The notes: a model not told the origin generated them from the sequence alone. Counted from the stretch's first letter, positions 1-12,679 are shown. The stretch: 64,000 bases of DNA from Bondarzewia mesenterica (GCA_004802705.1 SGPL01000030.1:50511-114510); one strand, 5' to 3'. Made by a program: numbers and translations.

Positions 1-1017
1 AGAAAAGTGGTGATGAATGGTGTTGCTCCTTGAGAAAGCTGCGTTAGAGAGGACAGAATTGTGGAACGGAAGGCCCGCCCAGCCTTGGGAAGTGCAGGCT
101 GAGCATCTGATGTTACAGGCCGGTGGTCCATATGCACTCGTTCGTAGTGTATAGGTCTGTATGGGTACTTCCCAATCGACAATCTGAAACGCTGATTATT
201 GCGCGCTCATGTAACGTCGTTGGGATTGCGCAACTTGTACTCCCACTTCGGATGAGCCGCGAGCGTCAATGAACTGCGGACCGGGTCTATATAGCTCTCG
301 CCGGACCACTCAACGTGCGCACATTTGTGGCTTGATGAGGCTCAAGCACGAACAATTCCGAGAAGACCACTTGCTCACGAGCCTCTACGCACTGGCTGTT
401 ACAATCTCGCTAAAATCGCTGTGGCTCGTATCTTATATCAGCTGGAGGAAAAATGCTGATAGCTTCCTGAGGCTGCATTGATGGCGGGTCACAGCACAGT
501 GTTCTGACCTTGAAAGCGTCAGTCTTTTTCTTTGACGTCGTTTTTGCTCTCCAAATTGACATTGTATGCACTTATTCGCCGAAACTCAGCTTAGTCTAGA
601 TAATCACAGGCGGCCCAACTGACCTCGACTGCACTGGGTCTACATATTCAGATTCTCGCTTGGCCCTCGATTCGAAGCAGTATGTACTTCTCTCAGGTTG
701 GCGTCAAACCGCACTCCTCGGAGGATTGAAGTATCTGAACTAGCATTCGAGTACTCAATTTTGGTTCTTTTTTCGAACTCCACCATCTCAGTCAATATAC
801 TGTCCTGGTCATTTGATTCGAAACACGGTCTCCAACGCCGCCCTCATATGTGCCGAGGCCGCATGCTTGCTTCTTCGACTGGACGCGGCAGAGTCGGGCG
901 TCATCGTCCGCATCATGGTGACCTGCGCGAGGCGTCTGTCCCTCAGTCACGAGTCGCCTCGGCATAAGAATGATGTTCTCTTCGTTTCATCGGCGTACTC
1001 TGTCCGTCCAGCACCTC
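1..1017. other. Left-edge non-coding stretch
   Basis: I see no supported gene here. Open frames are short, overlap on both strands and do not resemble a known family. The right part is presumably the upstream region of the cerato-platanin gene. Confidence 0.5.
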
Positions 1018-1026
1018 TTTAAAAAG
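1018..1026 (+). promoter_or_regulatory. TATA-like element of the cerato-platanin gene
   Basis: TTTAAAAAG lies about 115 bp upstream of the ATG at 1140 and is followed by a pyrimidine-rich leader. Position and spacing suit a core promoter; this is inferred from sequence only. Confidence 0.45.
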
Positions 1027-1139
1027 CCCACGGAACTTACTCTACGTCCCTCAGGACTCAACTCTCAGCTTTGTTGACCAGCCATCCTCCCGTGATTTAA
1101 CGCACACTCGATTAACCACAGCTACCGCGAGATTTAACA

Positions 1140-1565
1140 ATGAAGTTCACCTTTGCTCTCGCTTTCCTCGCCCTGTTCGTCCCCTCTGCATTCGCAGTCT
1201 CAGTCTCTATCCGTTATGACGAGGTCTACGACAATGCCAACGAGTCCTTGACGAACGTCGCTTGCTCGAATGGCGCCAATGGCCTCATAACGGAGGGCTT
1301 CACCACCCTCGGCTCGATCCCCTCCTTCCCCCTCGTCGGCGCTGCCCAGGCCGTCGCCGGATGGAACTCGCCTAACTGCGGCAGCTGCTGGCAGATTTCG
1401 GCTAGTAACGGCAATAGTATCTCCGCCACTGCCGTCGACCACGCCGGAGACGGGTTCGTCCTCTCTTTGCAGGCCATGAACGACCTGACGAACGGCCAGG
1501 CGGTTGAGTTGGGCGTTATACAGGCGGAGGCGGTTCAGGTCGACGCTTCCAACTGCGGTTTATAG
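1140..1565 (+). CDS. Cerato-platanin family secreted protein
   Basis: A single-exon gene of 141 residues. Residues 1-19 form a clear signal peptide (basic start, hydrophobic core, Ala-rich end), so the product should be secreted. The mature part matches the cerato-platanin pattern: an early VSVS strand, a DNA/DNAN-like stretch, GWNSPNCGSCW in the centre, an AVDHAG motif and a C-terminal CGL. The four family cysteines are at residues 42, 80, 83 and 139 and would form the two conserved disulfides. Members are small double-psi beta-barrel proteins that bind chitin oligomers, self-assemble at surfaces and can trigger plant defence; the role in this fungus is not shown by the sequence. The first ATG after the promoter gives the full signal peptide. 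The stop lies only six bases before an intron-like donor in the 3'UTR, at the start of a tandem duplication. Confidence 0.93.
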   Translation: MKFTFALAFLALFVPSAFAVSVSIRYDEVYDNANESLTNVACSNGANGLITEGFTTLGSIPSFPLVGAAQAVAGWNSPNCGSCWQISASNGNSISATAVDHAGDGFVLSLQAMNDLTNGQAVELGVIQAEAVQVDASNCGL

Positions 1566-1743
1566 TTGGAGGTCAGTTTCTACGTTGTTCGCTCGGCGAC
1601 ATTTGATACGGACAGTTGTTTCTGACGATCTCGTCGTTTCAGGAATATTTGTTTATAGTTGGAGGTCAGTTTCTACGTTGCTCGCGCTGCGACACTTGAC
1701 ATGGACCGTTGTTTCTGACGATCTCGCCGTTTCAGGAATATTT
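1558..1743 (+). repeat. Tandem 93-bp duplication carrying a 71-nt intron-like unit
   Basis: Two head-to-tail copies, 1558-1650 and 1651-1743, differ at only a few positions. Each holds the TTTATAG string that includes the stop codon in copy one, a GTCAGT donor (1572 and 1665), a CTGAC branch-like site and a TTTCAG acceptor (ending 1642 and 1735). Each predicted intron is 71 nt, with 22 nt of exon-like sequence between them. Both lie after the stop codon, so they would be 3'UTR introns. Confidence 0.85.
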
Positions 1744-4700
1744 GCCATGTTTCCAAAGGACCTTTCTGTAATGTTGAAGTGCTTGTTGTATGATCAAATG
1801 GACACTAGCGGAGGGTTCTTGTCGTGTTCTCTTGTTCACCAGTACCCAGTAAAAAGCTACGTATTGCGAGTACATTGTTGTCAGTTACTGGCGTTGTTGC
1901 GGATGTTGGTTGAAGACCAGAAATTCTGATTGTGTGCTTTCAAATACACAATGTGAAGTCGTTCCTCAGTGCTCCTAGAGTCGCTCTCGAATTGAGCCGA
2001 CGACATTGGGACAGTATAGCTTAGGAGGGCGAGTCAGAGGCTGAGGAGATTCACGCTCGGGTACAGATGTCCATCGCATTCCCCGCGTCGGGATCCGAGT
2101 CGGGCAGTCAAGTTCACAAGGTTTCCGGCCCCATGGTCTAAGACGGTTTAGGGCGCGTCAGGTTATCTCCTTCATTTGATTTTCGTGCCTTCACGTGAGC
2201 TTCCGACTCGCGCACGTGAAACTCACGTGGGCGCTCACTGGAATTTCCATCTTCATTTTTCATCTCGACTTCACCGTTGGGCCCGCCATCTCTCTTTCTT
2301 CGTTCCTCTGGGGGACTGCACTACAGTAGGTTTAACTTAACTGGTCTGTCACTCTAGCGAACTGGCTTTTCTATCTCCCATCTTCCATAAGTTCAATCTT
2401 CTGGACCCTTGTGGATTGATCGAATTTCTGAACGCTCAGTGGTTCATGTCTGCACCCGAAGCTCGCAAATCTTCGGACCAATGTCTTTCTTGCCTCCGAA
2501 AGTCCGACATAATGTAGGGGGGCTTCTCATCCTGGTGGTATCTTCGCACTAGAACTGTCGGCGTGGTCTCATTGTCGCAGTCATATGTCGCGATGATCGA
2601 ATCATCGAAGGCGCGTAAATGTACTCAATCCCCTCATGCCTTCGAATTATAGCGATATAATCCCTCGCTTTTTCGAGATGCTGCGCTGACAAGCACCATG
2701 GTCTTTTCATAAGCACTGTAACTCTCACCGTAAGTAAGGCACTCGTATGGTCTGCGATAGAGACGTATCGCTCACCCAGTCATGATAGGGAATTGCGAGA
2801 TCTGAAGCATGCGTTTTCAAGTAAGTTGACTATTCATAATGAATCAAATTTGCCGAGGAATGTTAACGCGCTTCTAAGTTGATGTTGGTGTTTCCTTCTC
2901 TTCGCATGATGGACCGGGTGCAAACAGCAGGGCCAGAATGATGCGCGATTACCGATGCGGTGCCACACAATCTCTCGTTTACTCTGTCGGGTCTCTGAAA
3001 ACCAGTTAAATTATTTTTTCTCTTTTCATTTGGAACGTCGATTGAATATTCAGACAGGTTTCTGTCTCTCATCACCCCGTCTAGCCCGGCAAGCATGGCG
3101 ACTTGTTTCCATACCGGATTATCATTGATCAAAATCCCTAACAGCCGGTAAGGCCTACTACTTCGCGATGCCTGAGGGGGCCGCAAAAAGACGGCGGCGT
3201 ATTATCTCTATTTTCTATCATCGCGCCTTGTGCTGGGTAGAGTCGATATGGAAATTCTCCGCGGGCAATGACAATAAAGTTTCGTTCAGCCTGTCTGCGC
3301 CGACCGATCTTCCTTTCACTCAGAGCCTGACTGGATCTCGCACTACTATCGCCCACCGATGAGAACTATGAGCCTCCTCCCTCGTTTACCCGTATAGCAT
3401 TAGTTGCTGCATGCATCGACGTATCTTGCCTAGGAATTAACCTATGCTCTGGCATATGTAATGTGACTCGGAAGAGACTGTTTCTCCTCCATAACGCCTG
3501 TCATCTTTATCCCATGCTGACCGGAAACACCCTCAGATCAGAATTTCCATCGCTTCGTCCAGCACCTCAGGGAGGCCGACGGGAAATACTCTAGTGGACT
3601 GAACTTCCCGGCAAATACTTACCAGTAGACGAAATACTAAAGTCGGAGCCGTCGCCTCCCTAGCTGTATATTAATCGTCAAATTCACATTAAAATCTATT
3701 TTTTTCGACTAATCAATTTTCATTCGTAACGCCAGTTCATGAGCAACGAGCGGAGAACCTGGTCAGCGCCAATAGCAAACAGACCTGACCCGAGGCCCCC
3801 GGCCGGCGCTTGAGGTCCCCGGGCGGTTGTTTGAACGCCCCGCCAACGGTGTGGATTTCATCCGCCAAAGCCGAGGGACTCCGAGGACGCGAGTCGAGAA
3901 CTCAAAGGGCCCCGACATCTTGGTCTTCCCGCCAGTTGCGAGCCTCGTGCTACCACTGCGCAGCGCTCAACGCTTCGCTCTCAACACTTTGCCTTTCGTA
4001 TTTTCTTTTGCCATTTCCGTTTCGCTTTTAGTCCGCGCTGTACACCAGGTGTATTGTGGAGGAGTGGAAGTGATATAATGTAATGTAATGTTTGGTATCT
4101 GTTGGCATCCGAGTCGGTCTCCTAAAACTTATCTGTATAGAGTTGGTCGTGCCCTGTCCTGCCCTGTCGTGCCTCTGCGGCGAGAAAGTCGTCAGCTTTC
4201 ACAGCTAAGCAAATAACTTGAGTTCTAATTTTCCTGCGGATTCACTGGCATAGTATTCTCATGTACTCAAGCGACCGCATCTTTATCCTCCATGAGCATG
4301 TTCCTGTCATCAGTTAAAGCTGTGGAACATTCGCATGACCAACTGAAGTCTACTGACAAACCACGTACCGTGACCGTCAGGCACTGCCCATCCCCTCCCG
4401 CATTGGAGCACCCATCCGATGTTCTATGGTCGAATCTGTCTTTTTTGGGGGGCGACGGCGTTCAAGATGGGTCGCTCGGAATCCAGATTGATTTCCGCCA
4501 TGATTTGGTAAGATCCTGACCGAATTCCCTGAGGGACGATGACTTCTAGTCCCCGATCTCGCCGCCTGTCCGGCAGAGGGTGTCGTGTTCCCTGCTGCCT
4601 CAGAGTCACCTTTCTTCATGAATCACCTCTGCGCATGTTAAACCGACGTCGTGGTGATACAGATCATATGTCTTCCCACAACTATCTGCAACAAGTATTG

Positions 4701-5775
4701 GTTTCGGCTTGGAGCTCAGACCTATGGGGTGGGGGTTAAAGACTGTTAAAGACAACGTCCGATGAATACATACGGGCATTGCGGACTCGCAAAAGGTCAC
4801 CGATCGGCGGATCTCAGGAACTGGCTCACTCCATGCAAGACCAGTTGCGGCACCCGACGGCGGACGGTAATATAGTTAGGCTTGCATTAGTCGCCGTCGC
4901 TGACCTCATCCAGGAGATAGTCGTTCTGGATTAGAGGGCTTGCATTGCCCCTCCGTGATATGACAAGATGCTGGTTAATGGATGCCCCGCGGAGCAAACT
5001 TGACGACCCTTAATGAAAGAAAAAGAAGGGCAATTCAGAATCAATAGAGGGCTGACGAACGAAGTTGATAGAGAGATCAGATCCATCAGAATGTTAAGCT
5101 TACATTTCGCCCGAATTGGGGTTTGTTCTACTCACACGACGGCCACGAGCGTGCTGAGACCAATGCCGGGTAATCAGGAATCAAGGCTTCCAGAAGGCGA
5201 GAGGGTCTAGTTCCTACAGATGCGCGACGCCGAACCCCTCATATTTTTGCTAGAGGCGGCTAGTGTCTCTAGCGTCCATGTTCAGTGCGGCGGATATGAT
5301 AATGTCGAGGAGATGCGCTACGGAGGTGGCGGGGGCAGCTTACGGGAAATTTCCGACGAGTGCGGCGTCGATCTTGCACATGCATCAGCCGTGTCAGCGG
5401 AACCTTTTCTCCCTAAAAGGCCGCGTTAGCCTTCCGATGACGGAAATCAGGAGCTCCTCAGATGGTGGCTGATCCAAATGCATCAAGTTTGCAAATCCTC
5501 AAACTCTGATCATTGGTTTTGAGCCGGTGATTTCTGACTTAATCTCAATTGGGCATAAGGGCGCCTGGCGAAGGGAGAGAGGAGTGAATGTTTGAGGAGG
5601 TGGTTGGAGTGTGAGGCCAAGGGCGATCACGATCGAGTTAAGCTACGAAGGCTCACGTGCCGACACCGATGAGATCTCTATGTAAGTAGCCGGGAACAAT
5701 GAAGCGGAGAGCGAAAGGGTGAGATGGGCGACAATCGAATTGTTCACCAGACGGAACTCACCTGTAACTCATGCC
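1744..5775. other. Gene-poor 4-kb stretch
   Basis: No gene could be supported. Open frames are under 110 codons, lie on both strands and show no family pattern. There is a (TAATG)3 run near 4076-4090 and three phased CACGTG sites near 2.2 kb, listed separately. I saw no transposase or reverse-transcriptase motif, but an old, degraded element cannot be excluded by eye. Confidence 0.5.
2192..2229. promoter_or_regulatory. Three CACGTG E-box sites
   Basis: The palindrome CACGTG occurs at 2192-2197, 2213-2218 and 2224-2229. Starts are 21 and 11 bp apart, close to two turns and one turn of the helix. CACGTG is the core site of fungal bHLH regulators (Pho4, Cbf1 and SREBP-like factors). No gene start is close by, so the target is unknown. 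Confidence 0.4.
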
Positions 5776-5783
5776 TATATAAT
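5776..5783 (+). promoter_or_regulatory. TATA box of the HMG-box gene
   Basis: TATATAAT lies about 75 bp upstream of the ATG at 5855, followed by a C-rich leader. This is a typical layout for a fungal core promoter. Confidence 0.55.
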
Positions 5784-5854
5784 GCCCTTAAACGCCCACC
5801 CAAACTCACCCACTCCGTACCCTTCTCTGCCCCAAGTCTCCTCCTCCTGACAAA

Positions 5855-7353
5855 ATGTCCACTGGAAGGGTATTCGGCTGGATGCCCTCTCCCTCTCCCA
5901 CCTTCCATCACGTGCAAAATCGTGCTGCCTTTGAGCCACCCAGCATATCATCTAACGTCCTTCACGCCTTCGGCCCACAGCCTGCAATTGAACGCCCTTC
6001 TTCACGCACAAGTTCAACGATCTCCGCATCATCCGAATTACTTCCCCCCGCCTCCGCCTCTCTTTCAAGCGCGTCAGATATGAAGTTCTCCGACAGCACC
6101 AACACCAACACCCCACCCAACTACTCGCTGTCCTCATCGGAACGTCGTGCACTCCGGAATCGTAAGCGCGATCCATCATGGGTTCCCCGCCCGCGCAACG
6201 CCTTCATCATCTTCCGTTGTGAGTACTCCCGCGAGCATGCGCGAGAGGGTTCGTCCTCTAGCTCCGGCATCATGATGGACAAAACGCTTTCGAAGCGCGC
6301 CGGCGAGGCATGGAGGAGGCTGTCCGCGGTAGAAAAAATCCACTACCAGGAGCGCGCGAAGGTGGAGAAAGACGAGCACGCCCGTCGGAACCCCCATTAT
6401 CGTTTCAATCCCATGCGCAACCGTAGCGGGACGGTGTCCAGCACCAGCACCACTTCCAGCAGCAGGAGCGCGCGCAGCCGCAATGACCCGGATCACTGCG
6501 CTAGAGTGGCTTCCTTCACCGTCCAAGGAACCCAGAGCGGCAACCGTCTTGCAGATTCCGTACGTCAATGGGAGAGCAAGATTGTCAATTCTCCCAAAGA
6601 GGAGCAGGGGGAGCAAGTTTTGGAGCTGAACCTGTCACCCTTCGCCACTGGTAGACGCCGGTCGTGTTCAGATCCATTTCCCTCGGTTATCCAGCAGAGG
6701 GAATGCTCCGTTTTGTCTTCAGCGTCGAGTCCTGGTTCGCTGGCGTGGGCTGATGTGCAACCTCATGCGGACGACTTACTCTTCCGCCATTTCTCGTTCG
6801 GCACGGTCGAGGACCAGGTGAGCCAGCGCGTTTTTCGAGATTTCAAGTCAACAGTCAGTTCCTGACGTTCTTGTTTTTACCTCTTCAGCCATCACCAGTG
6901 CCACTTGATATGGTAGCGAGCATGTACCCGTCTATGAACCACGCGCCCCTTCCATACCAACTCCCGTACACAGCTACCTACCCATCTCATGTGGAAGCCA
7001 TCGCCTCGTCTTTGGCTGATTGGACGCTCGACGATGGAGCGGCACAATCTCCTTACACTCCTTCAGAGTCTGCTTCCGTGGAGACGCCGCAGTCCACGAG
7101 CGAATTGGGATTGCCTGTCACGTACCCTTTCCCTTTCACCTCCGCTCGGTCTGAGCAAGCTTCCTCGTACTTCCCCACTCATGATCCGCCGGTGATGGAT
7201 CCGACCGTTTGGACGGACGATGAGTATGCTGTACAGCCGTACATGCTCGGTTTGGAGGGCATGCCAGCGTTTGAGAACGGTCAGACCCAGAATGTGCTGT
7301 ATGATTTGAATGCTCAAGGCGTCGCCTTTGATGACTTCTTTAATGCCCTGTGA
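5855..7353 (+). CDS. HMG-box transcription factor
   Basis: Two exons, 5855-6817 and 6889-7353, flank a 71-nt intron (GTGAGC...CTTCAG, phase 0). They encode 475 residues. A fungal-type HMG box spans about residues 108-190: it opens with VPRPRNAFIIFRCEYS, carries a Ser-rich loop before KTLSKRAGEAW, and ends near HYRFNP. This resembles the sequence-specific MATA/Ste11/Rop1 type of HMG domain, which bends DNA in the nucleus and in basidiomycetes often controls mating, pheromone response or fruiting; the exact target set is not deducible. The rest is low-complexity Ser/Thr/Pro sequence. The C-terminal part is acidic and aromatic and ends DDFFNAL, a possible activation segment. The ATG sits in AAAATGTCC, and upstream open frames lack a family pattern. 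Without splicing, translation would stop shortly after residue 321. Confidence 0.88.
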
Positions 7354-9480
7354 AATTTATTAGTTTACGCCCGCCTCTCGCCCGCCTCTCATTCACGTAC
7401 ATGATTCTTCCGTATTTCTTTGACAGGTCGAATCACGTCTTCCTGTCTTCCTTCCTGTTGCCACGTCCATGCTCATGTCCCTTTTCTTTTTTCTTTTCCT
7501 CCTCTTTCATGACTGGACTGCCTGTAGCAATAGTTGGGTTCAAAATTATGCATGTATTCGCGTCGTAGTCCCTGCGGTATTGGTATGCTTCTGTATCATC
7601 TGTTTTTTCAGGTTTATGTCAGTTTGTTTCCGTATCGTGTTGAGTCCATATGACCTACACACCTTCGCCTTGTTTTCCGCCAGCAGTGAAGTGACACTTA
7701 CTATCGTTCGGCACAAGGTATCTTTGTTTCAATCGTGTTTTCTCTATTATCGCTCCCACCTGGAACGAGGGTCGAATGGGATCAACGCCCAGCGATTCGA
7801 AGAAGATTACGCCTCGGCATACTTCATAACCCAGCGAAGCGCCTGCGCATACCCCAAATACGTACCTCTTTGTCGTGAAGCCCAGTAGCACGGAGACGCT
7901 TTTACAAGCTCCGCCTTGAAGTGCGATCGGCCTCGCTGAAGTGAAAGTCCCAACCGGAGAGAAGCGTAAGCGACAATCTTGTTGCTTCGTCATACTGTAA
8001 CACTGAAGACAATGAGCGAAAATAGCTCGTTCGCATTGGCCAATGGCTCCGAGGTGCCCGGAATCGCGCCCGAATTGTAAGTAAGTTGAGACAGAGGGTG
8101 AATCTGAATCTAGTGGGTATGTCCATTGCGATCGATAAATCTCCACATCTGAGACACAACGCATATCTGAGACACAGCGTGCAGGGCAGGGATGCCAGGT
8201 ATGAGGAATTCTGTTTTCTTGTTGTTCTGGGAATGAGGTTGGCACCAAGGTACGGACTCGAGTTGTGCCATTGAATACAAGTGCTCCTTGTGTCTAGGAG
8301 ATGAGCAGAATGCTTCAAACACCTGGAGTCCAGCATCGGAAAAGCAGCTTCGGCAGGAGGTCAGTGTGAGTGTTTAGGAACTTCGAGGCTTCCGAAATCA
8401 CTGACATACCCAAGTTTGCAGCACCTTCGGTCTTGACCTGGATGTGGGTGTCCGCTACCAATCGGAGTGCGCATACGGCGCCGGAAGGGATGGGAGCATG
8501 GGAACGGGCCTGAACGGGCCCACAGTGCACATACTTTATGTCAAAGGTGGGGCAAGTATTTGCTCCGCAGGCATCGATGTAGTGATCAAAAAAAGGTTTA
8601 TTCATTGAACACCGGACGCTACCGTGCCCAGGTCGACGGTATCTAGATAGCATGCGATCATGAGATATGGGACCGAAAGTACATATACTTACAACGTCGT
8701 CCCATCCCGGCTTTGTATTTCGAGAGCCCCGAGTGTTTGTGATGATTCATGAGTACGAGACGAAAGCAAGGAGGTACACGGACGACAGGGAGTCGAGGTC
8801 TTCGGCCGTTAAAGCCGCGGGCGTTCGAATCGAGTCTGAAACGACGTATGCCTCCCGCACGCACTCAGGAGTGTATGTTCAAGAATGGGGGAAGAGAGTC
8901 GTGCCCTTTTCCGCCGTATCGTAGCATATCGTGCACAAGTGGAACGCCAAGACGAAAGATGAGGTTCGGATACATTGGAAGTGATGAGAACTATGCGATG
9001 AGAATATGCGGAAAGGCTGATTTTTGAGGTGGAGGCAGGGGCTGAACGCTGATAGGGTGTGCTGCCCAGTCAATATAAAAAAAAAAATTAAAAAGAAAAA
9101 AAGGAATTCTGGGGAATCTCAAGCCGTCAATCCAAAATCTCCAAACGAAGTGAAACGCAAAGAGAGGGAGATATCGGTATGATTATTGAGTGTATGACTG
9201 AAGAGACGATGGTGATGGTCGTCGACGACGTCGGACGCGCGGCAGTAAGGGAGCTCACTTTGCTTATCTAATGCAAATACTTGCCGCCCAAGAGCGCCGT
9301 CCAAGAGCGTCCAAGCCTCAGACTCCAGAGGCTACTGACAGACCACTCAAATTTTAGTATCACTTTCACTGCTGGTGAGCAATGCACTTCTAATTTCTAC
9401 TCGCAATCCTTGCTCGTATGAATTATAACCTTAGAATTATTGCCAGCCGAATTCGTCAAACACTGCATTACTGTACTATC
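7354..9480. other. Intergenic region between the HMG-box gene and PFS2
   Basis: No gene could be supported. The longest open frame (minus strand, 7655-8248) and neighbouring minus-strand frames up to 8653 could hide a multi-exon gene, but I recognise no family and could not chain exons. An A-rich stretch lies at 9077-9110. Confidence 0.4.
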
Positions 9481-11615
9481 ATGTCTACTTCCTTTTTACC
9501 CGTCCTTCTTCCGTCGCACGCCATCCCCCCTCCACCAGTCTCTGACTCATCGGAATGGACACCAAACGCCCACCTGAGAGGACCGCAACCACCGCCGACC
9601 GACGATACCAAGACTCATGACATGGAGATGGCAGTTGCGAGACAATTGCTGGACGGAAAGGCGCTCAAGAAAACGAGACCACGGCGGACAGTGGATTACG
9701 CTGGCGGAATGGGTCGTTGGAACATTGTGAGTGACACCTACATTGTAGTAAATATTAGGTCTGTATTAATATCATAGGCGGCATGTGCTAGCTGCGCAAA
9801 CATCAACCCAGCCCGAGATATGTCCCGTATTTGAGACCATGTCCCCCTTACATCATCGATGTACGCAGAATTCCTCAAATCTGTTCAATAGAGTTGATTG
9901 GTCGAGTCTCCGCTCAACAACCTTTGTAGCTACTTCCACCGAAAGCATACCCAGATAACGCATCAACTTCACTTTGTACGAAGTTCGTGCACACATCTAC
10001 CAACAAGATACGATGTCCTGTGAACGTCGTTGTGGTCCGTACACTGTTTTCCCGCAAAGGCATTCGTTTGTCTCACATGACGCGGCTCATCTCCTGTGAT
10101 AGTGGACGCCCGAAGGCAGACGCATCCTCACCGGATCCACCAGCGGCGAATTCACGCTCTGGAACGGGCTAACGTTCAACTTTGAAACAATCCTTCAGGC
10201 ACACGACAATGCTATCCGCGCAATGCGCTTCACGCACTCAGGTGCCTATTTAGCATCTGCAGACCAGAGCGGCATCATCAAGTACTTTCAACCGAATATG
10301 AACAACTTGACTGCTTGGCAAGGCCATCGTGAGGCCATACGAGGCCTCAGTTTTAGCCCCGATGACAATCGCTTTGCCACTGCCAGCGATGATTCCACCG
10401 TGTGTATTTGGTCGTTTGAGGAGAGCCGGAAAGAACGTGTTCTTTCAGGTATTTCACGGGAATTTTTTTTACTTTCCCCTCTAACTCATGTCATTCCAAC
10501 AGGCCACGGATGGGATGTCAAGTGCGTTGAGTGGCACCCGACCAAAGGCCTGTTAGTGTCTGGAAGTAAGGACAACCAGATCAAGTTCTGGGATCCACGA
10601 ACGGGCACTTCGCTCACAACGCTGTGAGCGTCCAACTTGTGTACATGGGTTCATATCCCGCTGACCACCTGTCCTATAGGCACCAACACAAAAACACCAT
10701 TCAGGCTTTGGCCTGGTCCCCCAACGGTAATCTCGTTGCCAGTGCGTCGCGAGATCAAACCACCCGCATATTTGACATCCGCGCCATGAAAGAATTCTGC
10801 ATCCTACGCGGGCATAAAAAAGAAGTCTGCTGTGAGTCCTTTTTCGCTCTTCACGCTTCTCCATTCGTCTCAACATCTACTTGTGTTCAGCCGTGACCTG
10901 GCACCCGGTTCACCCTATCCTCGTAACCGGCGGATCCGAAGGCTCCCTCCTCCATTGGGACCTCTCCCTCCCCGAACCCTCACTCCCGCAAACCATCTCC
11001 CAACCTCGCGCGACACTCTCCCAGGCGCACGACTCAAACGTATGGTCGCTCGCCTTCCATCCCCTCGGGCACCTCCTCGTGAGCGCATCCAATGACCATA
11101 CCACGCGCTTTTGGTCGCGTGAGCGCCCAGGCGACGTGTCCTCCGTCTTCTCAGGCGGCGGAGAGAAGCCGCCAACTGTGGCGGATACGAGTCAGCAGGA
11201 GGAGGAAGAGGAGGCGATGGTGCCTGGCATGGGGTTCGGGGCCGGCTGGTGGACGAAGGACGAGGACACGCAGGGATTCGGAAGTTCCGCTGCCTCTGCG
11301 GACGGCACGTATGGACAGCGGAACGGCTTCGGGGGCGCAAATGGTCCGCAGGATGGTGGCGCGGACGAATTTGTGCTCCCTGGACTCAGCGCGTTCGATA
11401 GCAATGCCGGGGCTCCGGGGTTGGGCGTGGGACGTCAGGGCGGGCCGTTGCCGCCACAGGAAGATGTGTTTGGTGGCGATGGGGGATATCACCGAGGAGG
11501 GGGAGGGGTGGATGGAGGTCATCATCAACGCGGTGCAAATGGAGATGACGATTGGCAGCCGCGGCGGGGCGGGAGTCGTGGCTCGCGATGGGGACCTCGC
11601 AGAGGGAGATATTGA
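9481..11615 (+). CDS. PFS2: Polyadenylation factor subunit 2 (WDR33/Pfs2, WD40)
   Basis: Seven exons: 9481-9726, 9792-9860, 9930-10034, 10103-10448, 10503-10623, 10680-10831 and 10891-11615. Together they give 587 residues with every phase consistent. The product is the WD40 subunit of the cleavage and polyadenylation factor, which in the nucleus helps recognise the poly(A) signal of pre-mRNA. Diagnostic stretches match the WDR33/Pfs2 family: RRTVDY near the start, [37 protein letters not shown]-like [33 protein letters not shown] and [14 protein letters not shown]. About seven WD repeats cover residues 130-420. The C-terminal tail is acidic, then Gly-rich, and ends in RGG-like repeats, as expected for an RNA-associated protein. 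An in-frame ATG at 9418 is possible, but 9481 gives a family-like start. The end of exon 3 could be three bases earlier. Confidence 0.93.
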
Positions 11616-12679
11616 TGTTTTTCATTGTCATGTGTCTGATCTTTGACTCTTTTCAACACTTGCTGTTTCGTTCGTGATCTACTATGTGAGTTGCAATTGA
11701 ACAATCAATTGACAGAACTGTATTGTGGGCTAGCTCTATGTATGTCACAAAGATGCGAATTCCAGACACTGCGAGACGAGAACAGTTAAGAGGAAAAGGG
11801 GAAGGCAGGAAAACGAGGAAGAAGGTAAACCAAAGTCCCACGCAGCGTGTACGTATGGAACAGCGCACACGGACTAAATTTATACAGTGTAGATGAAAAA
11901 CGAAAGGAAAAACCGAGGCTAATCATAAGGGGAACAGACTGGACTGAGATAAATGAAGAAAAGGAGCCATTCTGAGACAGCACGTTGGAAGAGTGAGGAT
12001 TGTAGAGGAAAAGAAATTTGATGTCGTGTTTGCTCTATGGCAGAATTGAGAGTGCAGGCGATAAAATGGATAGAATTGGATGATAAGAGGGTCATGAAAA
12101 AAGTAGAGTAGGGGGGACACGAATGATAGGTGATGATGGTGATGGCGATGACGATGTCCATGCAGCAGCAATACCATAAATAACCAAAAGAAAAAACCTT
12201 TGCCCACCTCTCTCCTGAATACAATGGATAGATCTAAACCTAAGGAGGAAACGAGAAGGGAAATCTCAACGTCGGCTGGAAGAACATGTTTTTACACGGA
12301 AACGCAAGGGGGATGAGAATAGGGAGGTGAGGTGAGGGAGGGGGGTAAGAAGATAATTTCTTTCCTCGACGAGAGAGCGTCGCTACCGACGCCGTCGTCG
12401 TCATCGCCGCTGGATGATCGATGGTAGTGTTACACAGGCAAGCATAAATCGAGGGATGTGAACATGGAAAGGCATTGCGATTCGTGCGTCATAAAAAAAA
12501 TAGAGAATAATGGTTCGCCGCTAAGGGTCTGCTGACCAAGCCTTGACGAGGATAGTGTGTGTGTTTTGCAGGTCGCGTTCTCTGGCGCGAGTTATCGTTT
12601 ACCAGAGGGCAGCCTGGAGCTGTGCGGGGAAAGGCACACGCTCATCGCCAACAACGCAGGAGCGAATGGGCGTCAGTCC
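11616..12679. other. Tail-to-tail intergenic region
   Basis: This space lies between the 3' ends of PFS2 (plus) and the PP1 subunit (minus) and should hold both 3'UTRs. Open frames are short and repeat-rich. I see no further gene. Confidence 0.6.

Noticed and set aside
1504..1929. 141-codon ORF overlapping the end of the cerato-platanin gene
   Set aside because: It owes its length to the 93-bp duplication, whose size keeps the frame; its sequence has no family pattern and overlaps a certain gene.
6176..6616. 146-codon antisense ORF in the HMG-box gene
   Set aside because: It mirrors the biased codons of the certain sense gene and has no recognisable domain.
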